Counted from the stretch's first letter, positions 36,163 to 45,459 are shown. The stretch: DNA of 64,000 bases from Burkholderia ubonensis subsp. mesacidophila (GCF_002097715.1 NZ_CP020737.1:2790001-2854000), one strand, 5' to 3'. Numbers and translations: made by a program. Notes: generated by a model from the sequence alone, not told the origin.

Positions 36163-37573
36163 GCGCGACCCGCCGGCCGGCCCGCCGCGTCACCGACGCG
36201 GCCGTCGCGACGCTGCGCAGATCCGCGACGAACGTGTCGCGCCAGACCGACAGGTCGTTCGCGCGCAGCCGCGCGAGATTGTCGGCATGCCGCGCCTGCC
36301 GCTCGGCGGGCGGCATCGACAGCGCGCGCTCGAGCGCGTCGGCCATCTGCGACAGGTCGTATGGATTGACGAGCAGCGCGCCCGGCAGCTCGGCCGCCGC
36401 GCCCGCGAACTCGGACAGCACGAGCACGCCCGGATCCGCCGGATCCTGCGATGCGACGTACTCCTTCGCGACGAGGTTCATCCCGTCGCGCAGCGGCGTC
36501 ACGTAGCCGACCTGCGACATCCGGAAGAACGCCATCAGCAGGTTGCGCTCGTACTTGCGGTTCAGATACTGGATCGGCGTCCAGTCGAGCTGCGAGAAGC
36601 GCCCGTTGATGCGACCCGCCTCGCCTTCGAGCGTCTCGCGAATGCGCTGGTAGGTCTGCACGTCGGCGCGCGTCGGCGGCGCGATCTGCACGAGCGACAC
36701 GCGCCCCTGCCAGCCGGGCGCGTTCGCGAGCATCCGTTCGAACGCCTGGAAGCGCTCGACGAGCCCCTTCGAGTAATCGAGACGATCGACGCTCATCACC
36801 AGCTTGCGGCCGTCGAGCGCGTCGCGCAGCATCTTCACCGGCTTGCGCGCGCCGTACTCCACCGCCGCCTGCGCGATCGCGTCCGGATACACGCCGATCG
36901 GATACGCGGCGACCTTCACGACCCGCCCGTGCGCGTGCAGCATCCCGTCGTCGCTCGAGGCGCCGATGCCGCGCCGCTCGATATAGTCGACGAACGCCTG
37001 CTTGTCGGCGTCGGTCTGGAAGCCGGCGACGTCGTACGCGCACATGAATTTCACGAGCTCGTCGTGCGGGGGCACCATGCGCAGCACGTCGGGCGACGGA
37101 AACGGGATGTGCAGGAAGAAGCCGATCGGATTCTTCACGCCGAGCTCGCGCAGGCAATGCGCGAACGGCAGCAGGTGGTAGTCGTGCACCCAGATCAGGT
37201 CGTCGGGCTTCAGCAGCGCGGCGAGCTGTTTCGCGAGCGCGGCGTTCACGCGCAGATAGCCCGCGTATTCCTGGCGGTCGAAGCGCGCGAGGTCGCCGCG
37301 ATAGTGGAACACCGGCCACAGCGTCGCGTTCGAGAAGCCGCGGTAGTACTGGTCGTAGTCGCGGCGGGTCAGGCCGACCGTCGCGTAAGTCACGTTGCCG
37401 TCGCGCCGGATCGCGGGCGCCTCGGGCGCGCCGGCGATCTCGCCGCTCCAGCCGAACCACATGCCGCCGGTTTCCCGCAGCGCGTCCATCACGCCGACCG
37501 CGAGGCCGCCCGCGCTCGGGCGCGTGTCCTCCCCGATGGCGACGCGGTTCGATACGACGATCAATCTGCTCAT
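36155..37573 (-). CDS. otsA: Trehalose-6-phosphate synthase
   Basis: A 472-residue GT20 enzyme that joins UDP-glucose (or another NDP-glucose) and glucose-6-phosphate. Active-site positions of E. coli OtsA can be followed: GWSGE near 41, WVHDYHLLP with Asp131, HIPFPSPDV, and SVDRLDYSKG with Arg264 and Lys269. Length is normal. No otsB is adjacent, so dephosphorylation must be encoded elsewhere. A P-loop ATPase gene overlaps its end. The start at 37573 follows AAGGGGGAAGCC on the minus strand. Confidence 0.94.
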   Translation of the reverse strand: MSRLIVVSNRVAIGEDTRPSAGGLAVGVMDALRETGGMWFGWSGEIAGAPEAPAIRRDGNVTYATVGLTRRDYDQYYRGFSNATLWPVFHYRGDLARFDRQEYAGYLRVNAALAKQLAALLKPDDLIWVHDYHLLPFAHCLRELGVKNPIGFFLHIPFPSPDVLRMVPPHDELVKFMCAYDVAGFQTDADKQAFVDYIERRGIGASSDDGMLHAHGRVVKVAAYPIGVYPDAIAQAAVEYGARKPVKMLRDALDGRKLVMSVDRLDYSKGLVERFQAFERMLANAPGWQGRVSLVQIAPPTRADVQTYQRIRETLEGEAGRINGRFSQLDWTPIQYLNRKYERNLLMAFFRMSQVGYVTPLRDGMNLVAKEYVASQDPADPGVLVLSEFAGAAAELPGALLVNPYDLSQMADALERALSMPPAERQARHADNLARLRANDLSVWRDTFVADLRSVATAASVTRRAGRRVAHA

Positions 37574-37704
37574 GCGGCTTCCCCCTTCTTGATTCGAATG
37601 GCCGGCGCGCAAGGCGCGCGCCGTGACGGGCGCGGCAACCCGAAGGCTGCCGCGCGGCGGTTCAGACGTGAGAAATGCTGCGGCGGAATGCAACGGATAC
37701 GACG

Positions 37705-37902
37705 TCACGCGTCCTGATCGACGCCGAGGTCGCGTTGATAGTCGAGCCCTTCCGGGCGGGTCCCGCCCTGGTTGTGATCGCCGTCGTGCGGCGTCGTGGC
37801 GGGTACGCCGGCGGGGGGCGCGGAGGGTGCATCGGTGCGCGGCCGCGAGCGGCCGGCGTCCGGGTCGGGCAACTGCTGCGAAGGCCGTCTGGAACGGCGC
37901 AT
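37705..37902 (-). CDS. Possible small Pro/Arg-rich protein, 65 aa
   Basis: An open frame upstream of otsA on the same strand gives a basic, Pro/Asp-rich peptide (RRPSQQLPDPDAGRSRPRT) ending DYQRDLGVDQDA. Composition looks protein-like at the end (HDGDHNQGG), but there is no good ribosome site and no recognised domain; an alternative start is at 37917. The whole stretch 37574-38185 between otsA and the next lipoprotein otherwise holds nothing I can identify. Confidence 0.35.
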   Translation of the reverse strand: MRRSRRPSQQLPDPDAGRSRPRTDAPSAPPAGVPATTPHDGDHNQGGTRPEGLDYQRDLGVDQDA

Positions 37903-38185
37903 GGTTGGGTGTCTCATGGGCGGAACGGCGCACGGCCGTCGTCGAAACATTCCATAACAAAACAGTCTAGGCGCGAAGCTTGGACGCCAGCGTAACAATT
38001 ACCTTCAATTTGTAACGTTTCGACCCCTCGTCCACCATCTGCCAGACAATAGCGCCGCGCGCGCGAGGCCGGCCGCCGGCGATTTTTCAAAGCTTTGCAG
38101 TTTCCCTATGACAATTGCGAAACAATGGCACGGCATGGGCGCGCGCATGCCTCGCCGCCCACCCAGACAGGACTCGCACTCAGGG

Positions 38186-38737
38186 ATGAACTTTCGTTTC
38201 GAACCGCCGCGCCTGGCCATGCCGGCACGCATCGTGCTGGCCGTGGCCGCCACGGCGGCACTGCTGTCCGGCTGCAACTCGCTCTACAGCGAAGGCGCGA
38301 CGGCCGGGGCCGGCATCGCCGGCGCCGCGATCGCATCCAAGGTCACCAACAACGCCGCCGTCGCGACGGGCATCGGCCTCGGCGCGGTCGCCGGCGCGCG
38401 CGCGGGCGTCCAGTACACGCAGCGCGTCGCGCACCGCTATTCGCAGCAGCAGATCGCCAACGCGGCCGGGCCGCTCGACGTCGGCGGCGTCGCGCCGTGG
38501 ACGACGAACCACGCGTTTCCGATCGAGGACGACGAGCGCGGCCGCGTGACGGTCAGCCGGATGATCAGCGTCGGCCCACTCGACTGCAAGGAGATCGTGT
38601 TCTCCGTCGATGCGCCGGCAAAACCCGATGCCGCCGCGCAATCCGCGTTCTTCGTCGCGACCATCTGCCGTGACGGCTCGGTGTGGAAATGGGCGTCGGC
38701 CGAACCGGCGACCGAACGCTGGGGTGCGCTGCAATGA
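38186..38737 (+). CDS. Lipoprotein, first of a paralogous pair
   Basis: A 183-residue lipoprotein: signal sequence with lipobox LLSGC (Cys about 30), a glycine-zipper-like helix (GAGIAGAAIASKVTNNAAVATG), then a C-terminal domain with PWTTNHAFPIEDDERGRVTV and the end KWASAEPATERWGALQ. The next gene shares the same architecture and C-terminal signature. The start at 38186 is the only Met that gives a compact signal sequence. Function unknown; membership of the cell envelope is clear. Confidence 0.8.
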   Translation: MNFRFEPPRLAMPARIVLAVAATAALLSGCNSLYSEGATAGAGIAGAAIASKVTNNAAVATGIGLGAVAGARAGVQYTQRVAHRYSQQQIANAAGPLDVGGVAPWTTNHAFPIEDDERGRVTVSRMISVGPLDCKEIVFSVDAPAKPDAAAQSAFFVATICRDGSVWKWASAEPATERWGALQ

Positions 38738-39228
38738 GCGTCGCGATCCGCGTCGCGTGGCTCGGCGTGCTGTGCGCGGCCGGCGCCGCGCTGTCGGGCT
38801 GCGGGTCGGTCGGCGCGGCAAGCGGCGCGCTCGCGGGCGCGGCGACGGGCCTCGTGACCGCCAACCCGGCCGTCGGCGTCGGGGTCGGCATCGCGGTGCA
38901 GGCCGCGACGGACGAGGCCGTGAAGCGCACGATGAAGCAGCTCCACCAGAACCAGCAGGATGCGATCGCGCAGGCGGCCGGCAGCCTTGCGGTCGGCGAA
39001 GTGAAGCCGTGGAAGGTGAAGAATACGCTGCCGCTCGAGAACGGCGAAGGCGAGGTGCGCGTCACGCGCGCCTATTCGACGTCGCTCGCGCTGTGCAAGG
39101 AATTCGCGTTCTCGATGAAGGACGGCGCGAAGGCGGACTGGTATTTCGCGAACGCGTGCCAGCAAGGTGCGCGCTGGAAGTGGGCCGCGGCCGAACCGGC
39201 CGTCGACCGCTGGGGCAATCTGCAGTGA
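38734..39228 (+). CDS. Lipoprotein, second of a paralogous pair
   Basis: A 164-residue lipoprotein coupled to the previous gene by an ATGA overlap. Lipobox ALSGC (Cys about 23), glycine-rich helix (GALAGAATGLVTANPAVGVGVG), then PWKVKNTLPLENGEGEVRVT and the end KWAAAEPAVDRWGNLQ. The shared C-terminal pattern W-KWA-AEPA-RWG-LQ and CKE motif show an origin by tandem duplication with the upstream gene. Function unknown. Confidence 0.82.
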   Translation: MSVAIRVAWLGVLCAAGAALSGCGSVGAASGALAGAATGLVTANPAVGVGVGIAVQAATDEAVKRTMKQLHQNQQDAIAQAAGSLAVGEVKPWKVKNTLPLENGEGEVRVTRAYSTSLALCKEFAFSMKDGAKADWYFANACQQGARWKWAAAEPAVDRWGNLQ

Positions 39229-39260
39229 CGCGCCACGCCTGATGCGCGGCGCCCGCCGCT

Positions 39261-39280
39261 GCCGGGCCGGGCGGCCCGGC
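39261..39280. terminator. Probable terminator between convergent genes
   Basis: GCCGGGCC (39261-39268)/GGCCCGGC (39273-39280) with a four-base loop between the lipoprotein pair and the ABC ATPase gene. There is no T run, so termination strength is uncertain. Confidence 0.45.
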
Positions 39281-39287
39281 GCGCCGG

Positions 39288-40628
39288 TCAGGACTCGACG
39301 TCCTCGAGACTGAAAATCTCGGTCTGGTCGTTATACGAGAAGATCTCGCCGTAACGGCCCCAGTCGATCACCGCGTCGAGCGTCTCTTCCGCGGCGCCGT
39401 CGGACAGGAAGTCTTCCAGCTCCTGCTCGAAGCGCACGCGCGGCGCGCGATGGCCCGGCCGCTCGTTGAGCACTTTCTTGATCCGCGCCGCGAGCGGCAC
39501 GTGCTTCAGCAGGTGGTCGGCGAACATCAGCTTGCGCTCCTGCGTGCCGAACTCGGCGAACACGCGCCCCGGCGGCGTCAGGAACACGTCCCCTTCCCGC
39601 ACGTCGGCAAAGCCGAGGTATTGCAGCACTTCGGCGATCGGGAACAGGTCGTCGACCTCCAGATGCAGCGTGCGCGCGATTTCCGGCATGTCCGCGCGGC
39701 CGTGGTACGGCGGCGCGGCGAGCGTCTCGATCAGGCCGGCCATCAGGTTGGTCGACACCTGCGGCAGCCAGCTGCCGGGCTCGAGCCCCTTCTTCGTCGC
39801 CTCGCCGATCTGGCGGGCCGTCATCTTCGCGTAGATGTCGTCGACCAGCCGGCGGAACGCCGGGTCGAGACGGTTGCGCGGGTGCTTGAACGGCACCTTG
39901 ATCTCGGCGATCACGCGGCCCGGGTTCGACGACAGCACGAGGATCCGGTCGCACATGAACACCGCTTCCTCGATGTTGTGCGTGACGATCAGCACCGACT
40001 TGATCGGCATGCGGCCCTGCGTCCACAGATCCAGCAGATCGGTACGCAGCGTCTCGGCGGTCAGCACGTCGAGCGCCGAAAACGGCTCGTCCATCAGCAG
40101 GATCGTCGGGTCGACGACGAGCGCGCGCGCGAAGCCGACGCGCTGGCGCATCCCGCCCGACAGCTCGCGCGGATACGCGTTCTCGAAGCCGTCGAGACCG
40201 ATCAGGTCGATCGCCGCGAGCGCGCGCTCGCGCCGCTCGCGCGCGCCGACGCCGAGCGCCTCGAGGCCCGCTTCCACGTTCTGCAGCACGGTGAGCCACG
40301 GAAACAGCGCGAAGGTCTGGAACACCATCGCAACGCCTTCGGCCGGGCCGCGCAGCGGCTTGCCGAGGTAGCTGACCTCGCCGCCCGTCGGCTCGATCAG
40401 GCCGGCGATGATGCGCAGCAGGGTCGACTTGCCCGAGCCGGAGCGGCCGAGCAGCCCGACGATCTCGCCTTCGCGCAGCGACAGGTTCGCGCCGTCGAGC
40501 ACGAGCAGTTCGCCCTGGTTCTTGTTGAAGCCGCGGCTGACGTCGTCGACGCGCAGGATCTCGTCACCGAGCTTCGGCGGCGCCGGCTGCGTCTGAACGG
40601 GGGCGTTTACAGCATTCGGATTGTGCAT
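39288..40628 (-). CDS. ABC transporter ATPase with AAA-associated C-terminal domain
   Basis: A 446-residue ATPase of the nitrate/sulfonate/taurine type: Walker A GRSGSGKST near residue 61, Q-loop VFQTFALFPW, signature LSGGMRQRVGFARAL and Walker B ILLMDEPFSALD. After residue 280 comes an extra 160-residue domain (MPEIARTLHLEVDDLFPIAEVLQ, TPPGRVFAEFGTQERKLMF) of the AAA-associated C-terminal type, seen in a subgroup of these transporters. The double-length permease gene lies 22 bases upstream. No binding-protein gene is adjacent, so the substrate is unknown. Confidence 0.9.
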   Translation of the reverse strand: MHNPNAVNAPVQTQPAPPKLGDEILRVDDVSRGFNKNQGELLVLDGANLSLREGEIVGLLGRSGSGKSTLLRIIAGLIEPTGGEVSYLGKPLRGPAEGVAMVFQTFALFPWLTVLQNVEAGLEALGVGARERRERALAAIDLIGLDGFENAYPRELSGGMRQRVGFARALVVDPTILLMDEPFSALDVLTAETLRTDLLDLWTQGRMPIKSVLIVTHNIEEAVFMCDRILVLSSNPGRVIAEIKVPFKHPRNRLDPAFRRLVDDIYAKMTARQIGEATKKGLEPGSWLPQVSTNLMAGLIETLAAPPYHGRADMPEIARTLHLEVDDLFPIAEVLQYLGFADVREGDVFLTPPGRVFAEFGTQERKLMFADHLLKHVPLAARIKKVLNERPGHRAPRVRFEQELEDFLSDGAAEETLDAVIDWGRYGEIFSYNDQTEIFSLEDVES

Positions 40629-40650
40629 CGCGTTTCGCTCTCAATCAGTT

Positions 40651-42405
40651 TCAGTCAAGTCGCAGCTTCGATTCGGCAAACGCATACAGCGGGCGCCACA
40701 GCAGGCGGTTGAACAGGGTCACGAACAGGGACATCACCGCGATGCCCAGGATGATCTTCGGGAAATCGCCGGCGGCCGTCGTCTGGGCGATATACGCGCC
40801 GAGGCCGTGCGCCTCGATCTTGGTGTCGCCCCACTGCACGGCTTCCGACACGATGCTCGCGTTCCATGCGCCGCCCGATGCGGTGATCGCGCCCGTCACG
40901 TAATACGGGAAGATGCCCGGCAGGATCGCCTGGCGCCACCACTGCCAGCCGCGGATGCGGAAGTTCGTCGCCGCCTCGCGGTAGTCGTTCGGATAGGACG
41001 TCGCGCCGGCAATCACGTTGAACAGGATATACCACTGGGTACCGAGCACGATCAGCGGCGACAGCCAGATGTCCGCGTTCAGGTGGAAATGCGCGATCAC
41101 GATCACGAACGCCGGGAACAGCAGGTTCGCCGGGAATGCGGCCAGGAACTGCGCGAGCGGCTGCATCTTTTCGGCAAGCGCCGGGCGCAGGCCGATCCAC
41201 ACGCCGATCGGCACCCAGATCACCGACGCGATCGCGATCAGCACGATCACACGCAGCAGCGTGATGAGCCCCAGCGTGAAGACGTGGCCGACGTCGGCCA
41301 TCGTCACCCCGGTCGCCACGAAGCTGAACACGCGCCAGACCACGTAGGCCGTGCCGAGCAGCACGAGGATCGCCCAGGCGATGTCGACGGCGAACGACGC
41401 CTTCTTCTCGACGCGCGGCAGCGTGAAGCGCACCGCGCCGGACAGCGGCAGGCGCAACGGGATGCGCGCGGCCTTCGCGAAGAACCAGCCGGCCGGCACG
41501 AGCAGCTTGTGGATCAGGCGCGTGCGGCGCACGAGGTCGAGCAGCCACGACTCGGGCGCGTTGCCGGAGCTCGTGGTTTCCATCCGGAACTTGTCGGCCC
41601 ACGCGACGAGCGGGCGGAACAGCAGCTGGTCGTACGCGAGGATCACGACGGTCATCGCGAGGATCACCCAGCCGATCGCGCCGAGGTTCTTGTCGCCGAT
41701 CGCCTGGGCGAGATACGCGCCGATGCCCGGCAGCGTGATCGTGTGGTTGCCGACGGTGATCGCCTCCGACGCGACGACGAAGAACCAGCCGCCCGACATC
41801 GACATCATCATGTTCCAGATCAGGCCCGGCATCGAGAACGGCACCTCGAGCTTCCAGAACCGCTGCCAGGACGTCAGGTGGAAGCCGCGCGACACTTCGT
41901 CGAGATCGCGCGGCACCGTGCGCAGCGACTGGTAGAAGCTGAACGTCATGTTCCACGCCTGGCTCGTGAAGATCGCGAAGATCGCGGCCAGCTCGGCGCC
42001 GAGCACGCGGCTCGGGAACAGCGCGAGGAAGAACGTCACCGTAAACGAGATATAGCCGAGCACCGGCACCGACTGCAGGATGTCGAGGATCGGCACGAGC
42101 ACCATGCCGGCGCGGCGGCTCTTCGCCGCGAGCGTGCCGTACACGAGCGTGAACGCGAGCGACGCGACCATCGCCGCGAGCATCCGCAGCGTCGTGCGCA
42201 GCGCGTATTCGGGCAGGTTCGACGGATCCAGCGAGATCTTCTGCGTATTGAGGGTCGTGATCGGCGCCATCGTTTCATGGAACCCGACCACCGCCATCGC
42301 GATCACGCAGATGATCAGCGGAAAGGCAATGAAATCCCAGCGGTTCGGCAGGACGCGCCATGCCGATGCATTGGCGATCCGGTTTGGATCGAATCCGAAA
42401 TCCAT
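40651..42405 (-). CDS. ABC transporter permease, double (fused) TauC/SsuC type
   Basis: A 584-residue inner-membrane protein with two copies of the binding-protein-dependent permease domain. The first copy has the EAA-type loop at about 165-190 (LRTVPRDLDEVSRGFHLTSW), the second at about 490-515 (YPNDYREAATNFRIRGWQWW). Most relatives encode one domain per chain and act as dimers, so this is an internal fusion that makes the full pore in one polypeptide. It forms an operon with the ATPase downstream. Confidence 0.88.
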   Translation of the reverse strand: MDFGFDPNRIANASAWRVLPNRWDFIAFPLIICVIAMAVVGFHETMAPITTLNTQKISLDPSNLPEYALRTTLRMLAAMVASLAFTLVYGTLAAKSRRAGMVLVPILDILQSVPVLGYISFTVTFFLALFPSRVLGAELAAIFAIFTSQAWNMTFSFYQSLRTVPRDLDEVSRGFHLTSWQRFWKLEVPFSMPGLIWNMMMSMSGGWFFVVASEAITVGNHTITLPGIGAYLAQAIGDKNLGAIGWVILAMTVVILAYDQLLFRPLVAWADKFRMETTSSGNAPESWLLDLVRRTRLIHKLLVPAGWFFAKAARIPLRLPLSGAVRFTLPRVEKKASFAVDIAWAILVLLGTAYVVWRVFSFVATGVTMADVGHVFTLGLITLLRVIVLIAIASVIWVPIGVWIGLRPALAEKMQPLAQFLAAFPANLLFPAFVIVIAHFHLNADIWLSPLIVLGTQWYILFNVIAGATSYPNDYREAATNFRIRGWQWWRQAILPGIFPYYVTGAITASGGAWNASIVSEAVQWGDTKIEAHGLGAYIAQTTAAGDFPKIILGIAVMSLFVTLFNRLLWRPLYAFAESKLRLD

Positions 42406-42894
42406 CAGGCGCTCTCCCCGGTAAGGCCGATCGAATCGAAGGATGTGACCGGCAGACGATGTTGATTCATGGCAAAGCGCGCGGGCGCGGTAATTCGTTT
42501 TGACTCACGATGTAAGGCAGGCGCAATGCGCCGCATCCGTGCCGACAGCATCACCGCGCGGGTCCCGGTCGAGTCGTTCCGCAAACGGCACGACACTACT
42601 ACAACCTGTATTTCAGGCACAACCTTCCGGATCGAGACGGTGGAATCCGCTGCAGCCGCGGACGAATCGGGCCCGGAACGGGCTGGCGGCTGACGGATCG
42701 GCGCGGGACGCAGCGGCGCGCAACGCGCCGGCCGGCATGCAGGCCCGAATTATGCCGTGAACCGGCCCGCCCGTGAACCCGCCCGCCGCGCGCACCGGGC
42801 AAAACCGTGCGCCCCGTCAGGGGCGGGTCGCGGCGAAGCAGGTATGATCAGGGCTGGCCCCCACGGGGATCGATCGACGAGCGGGAGGAAGGGA
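42406..42894. other. Gene-free region between ABC operon and small gene
   Basis: This 489-base divergent region has no reading frame with protein-like composition or a ribosome site, apart from the strong GGGAGGAA before 42895. It must hold the promoters of both flanking units. I see no clear repeat or RNA structure in it. Confidence 0.5.
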
Positions 42895-43161
42895 ATGGCA
42901 GGAAACTTGGTGATCGTCTGCCGCGATCAGGATGCCGATGCGTTCTACGAGCTGATGCAGGAGTACGGTTCGTTCCAGACGCGGCTGTCGTCGACGGCCT
43001 GGTACCTGAACATGAACATCGTGCCGGAATCGCTGCAGGATGAGATCCTCGAGCGCCTCGGCCGGTACACGACCGTGTATATCTTCGAAGCCACCAGCGT
43101 GACCTACAACACGATCGACAGCAACGCCGCCGAGACGCTCGGCTCGCTGTTCGGCGAATGA
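42895..43161 (+). CDS. Small conserved-looking hypothetical protein, 88 aa
   Basis: A soluble acidic protein (GNLVIVCRDQDADAFYELMQ; STAWYLNMNI; GRYTTVYIFEATSVTYNTID) with alternating beta and alpha segments like a small ferredoxin-type alpha/beta fold. The start is supported by GGGAGGAA. I do not recognise the family. It is convergent with the histidine kinase. Confidence 0.75.
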   Translation: MAGNLVIVCRDQDADAFYELMQEYGSFQTRLSSTAWYLNMNIVPESLQDEILERLGRYTTVYIFEATSVTYNTIDSNAAETLGSLFGE

Positions 43162-43168
43162 CGCGCCG

Positions 43169-43188
43169 CCGGGCCTAGTCAGGCCCGG
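43169..43188. terminator. Probable terminator between convergent genes
   Basis: CCGGGCCT (43169-43176)/AGGCCCGG (43181-43188) with a four-base loop, between the small gene and the histidine kinase gene. No T run follows. Confidence 0.45.
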
Positions 43189-43212
43189 CCAGACCGGCGC
43201 CGCGCGCTGCGC

Positions 43213-44526
43213 TCACGCCGCCTGCGCGTGCGCTTCGGCCTTCGGCACCGTGTCGAACGGGAACTGCATCGCGACGCGCAGGCCGCCTTCCGGCCGGTTG
43301 CCGATCTCGCAGGTCCCGCCCAGCCGCAGCACCAGCCGCTCGACGATCGCGAGCCCGAGGCCGCTGTGCCCGTTGCCGCCGCGTGCGGGGTCGAGCCGGA
43401 CGAACGGCCGCGTCGCGGCCGCGAGATCGCGCGGTGCGATGCCGCCGCCGTGGTCACTCACCGCCAGCACGTAGCCGGTCACGGTGCGCTCGGTTTCGAC
43501 GACCACGGGCGGCGCGCCGTACGCATGCGCGTTGTCGAGCAGGTTCGACAGGATCCGGTCGAGCGTCGCGGTCGGCAGGCGGAAGCCCGGATCCGCGGCG
43601 AGCCGGGTCTGGACCGTCGGCGCGTTCGGCGCGACCGCGCGATAGGTGCGCGCGATCCGCTCGCAGGCCTGGTCGACCGGCACCGGCTCGCTGCGGTCGT
43701 TGCCGCCGTGCGCGAACACGAGGAACTGGTCGACGATATGCGACATCGAGTCGACATCGCGCACGACGCCGTCGCGCAGCCGCGCGTCGTCCATCATCTC
43801 GGCGCGCAGGCGCATCCGCGCGAGGGGCGTGCGCAGGTCGTGCGCGACGCCGGCCAGCATCACCGCGCGGTCGTTCTCCGCGCGCGACACCTGTTCCACC
43901 ATCTGATTGAAGCCGTGCGTGAGCTGGCGCAGCTCGCGCGGGCCGCGCTCGCGCAGCGGCGGCACCGGCTGGCCGCGGCCGAAGCGGGCGACCGCGCGCG
44001 CGAGCGAACGCAGCGGCTGCTGCAGCTGCCAGGCCGCGAACAGCGCGGCGACCACGCCCGCGGAGAAGATCGTCCCGAGCCAGATCAGCATCCGGTCCAG
44101 CGAGCGCGGCGGCCGCAGCGGCTGCACCGGCACGACGATCCAGTTGCGGTCGGCCGGCTCCTTGACCCACAGCACGGGCGGATGGCCCGGCACGCCGATC
44201 TCGACGCGCGTGCCGGCCGGCATGCGGTCGCTCACGTCGTCGCGGAAACGCTTGAGCGCCGGCGGCAGGCCGGTGTGCCCCTGCGGCACGTCGGGGCTGT
44301 CGGGCGGGACGAGCCGCACGCGCGACGGCAGCGGCTGGTCCGGCGTGCGGGCGACGTGCTGGCGCACCGCATCGACCAGGAACGACGCTTCCTCGACCGC
44401 ATAGCGCGTCTGCATCTGGTTGCGCTCGAGCCGCATCGCGAAGTACCACGCGAAGTGCGACAGGAGCAGCACGCCGACGACGAGCAGCGCCAGCCGGCCG
44501 AACAGCGAATCAATGGGTTTGCGCAT
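43213..44526 (-). CDS. EnvZ-like sensor histidine kinase
   Basis: A 437-residue inner-membrane kinase. Helices at about 10-30 and 148-168 bracket a periplasmic domain of about 115 residues; HAMP covers about 168-222; the dimerisation helix has the phospho-accepting His229 in AGVAHDLRTPLARMR; the ATP domain has LLDNAHAYG (N box), SDHGGGI (G1) and GHSGLGLAIVERL (G2). It overlaps the response regulator end by 17 bases, so both are made together. The signal is unknown; the divergent Spy-like gene suggests envelope stress. Confidence 0.92.
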   Translation of the reverse strand: MRKPIDSLFGRLALLVVGVLLLSHFAWYFAMRLERNQMQTRYAVEEASFLVDAVRQHVARTPDQPLPSRVRLVPPDSPDVPQGHTGLPPALKRFRDDVSDRMPAGTRVEIGVPGHPPVLWVKEPADRNWIVVPVQPLRPPRSLDRMLIWLGTIFSAGVVAALFAAWQLQQPLRSLARAVARFGRGQPVPPLRERGPRELRQLTHGFNQMVEQVSRAENDRAVMLAGVAHDLRTPLARMRLRAEMMDDARLRDGVVRDVDSMSHIVDQFLVFAHGGNDRSEPVPVDQACERIARTYRAVAPNAPTVQTRLAADPGFRLPTATLDRILSNLLDNAHAYGAPPVVVETERTVTGYVLAVSDHGGGIAPRDLAAATRPFVRLDPARGGNGHSGLGLAIVERLVLRLGGTCEIGNRPEGGLRVAMQFPFDTVPKAEAHAQAA

Positions 44527-45235
44527 GGGCCTCGCCGTCGGGCACGAACACGTAGCCGCGCCCTCGCACCGTCTGGATGAAGCGCGGCGACGACGGATCC
44601 GACTCGAGAATACGGCGCAGGCGCCACACCTGGACGTCGATGCCGCGGTCGGTGCCGTCGTATTCCGGCCCGTGCAGCAGCTCGAGCAGCCGTTCGCGCG
44701 TGAGCGTGCGCAGCGCGTGGTTGACGAAGATCTTCAGCAGCGCGAACTCGCTGCTCGACAGCGCGGCCGGCTTGCCGTCGACCGACAGCGTGCGCGCCTG
44801 GAAATCGAGCAGGAAGCGGCCGAACGCATAAGGCTCGCGCTGTTCGGGCGCCGCGGCCGACGGCGTCGCGCGGCGACGCCGCAGCACCGCCTGCACGCGC
44901 GCGAGCAGCTCGCGCGGGTTGAACGGCTTGCCGAGGTAGTCGTCGGCGCCGAGCTCGAGCCCGACGATGCGGTCGACGTCGTCGGCGCGCGCGGTCAGCA
45001 TGATCACGGGGATGTCGTCGCCGGCCGCGCGCAGCTGCCGCAGCGCGGTGAGGCCGTCCACGCCCGGCATCATCAGGTCCAGCACGATCAGGTCGGGGCG
45101 CTCGCGCTCGAGGCGCTTCTCGAGCGTCGCCGCGTCGTGCAGCACGGACACTTCCATGCCCTGGCGTACGAGGTAGTCGCGCAGCAGGTCGCGCAATTCT
45201 TGGTCGTCGTCGACGATGAGGATCTGGGTAGTCAT
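44510..45235 (-). CDS. OmpR-family response regulator
   Basis: A 241-residue regulator. The receiver domain has the acidic pair IVDDD near 7-11, phosphorylation site Asp53 (VLDLMMPG) and Lys103 (GKPF). The C-terminal winged helix ends RFIQTVRGRGYVFVP. The Met at 45235 begins the standard N terminus. It is the first gene of the regulator-kinase pair and divergent from a Spy/CpxP-like gene; repeats in the shared intergenic region are probably its binding sites. Confidence 0.93.
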   Translation of the reverse strand: MTTQILIVDDDQELRDLLRDYLVRQGMEVSVLHDAATLEKRLERERPDLIVLDLMMPGVDGLTALRQLRAAGDDIPVIMLTARADDVDRIVGLELGADDYLGKPFNPRELLARVQAVLRRRRATPSAAAPEQREPYAFGRFLLDFQARTLSVDGKPAALSSSEFALLKIFVNHALRTLTRERLLELLHGPEYDGTDRGIDVQVWRLRRILESDPSSPRFIQTVRGRGYVFVPDGEAHAQTH

Positions 45236-45245
45236 GGCTCGAAGT

Positions 45246-45338
45246 TTACCGCGCGACGGCGGCCGCAAAGAACGACACAAAGGGACGAAAGGGTTACTGC
45301 GGATTACCGCGCAAGCGAACTGTAATGCGCGGTAACCC
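45246..45338. promoter_or_regulatory. TTACCGCGC repeats between two-component system and Spy-like gene
   Basis: TTACCGCGC occurs at 45246-45254 and 45304-45312 and inverted (GCGCGGTAA) at 45327-45335; the last two form a dyad, flanked by GGGTTAC (45291-45297) and GTAACCC (45332-45338). CGTAACA and CTAACCT variants follow. Repeated sites of this kind in a divergent region are expected for an OmpR-type regulator controlling itself and the chaperone gene. Confidence 0.5.
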
Positions 45339-45459
45339 GTCCGCCGGCCGCCGTAACACCGGCCGCCGGACGCGCCGCTAACCTGCGTCTTACCGGATGC
45401 GGCCCCGCGGTCTCGCCCGCCGCCGCGTCGCCGGACCCTTTCGAACAGGAGTTTCTGAA

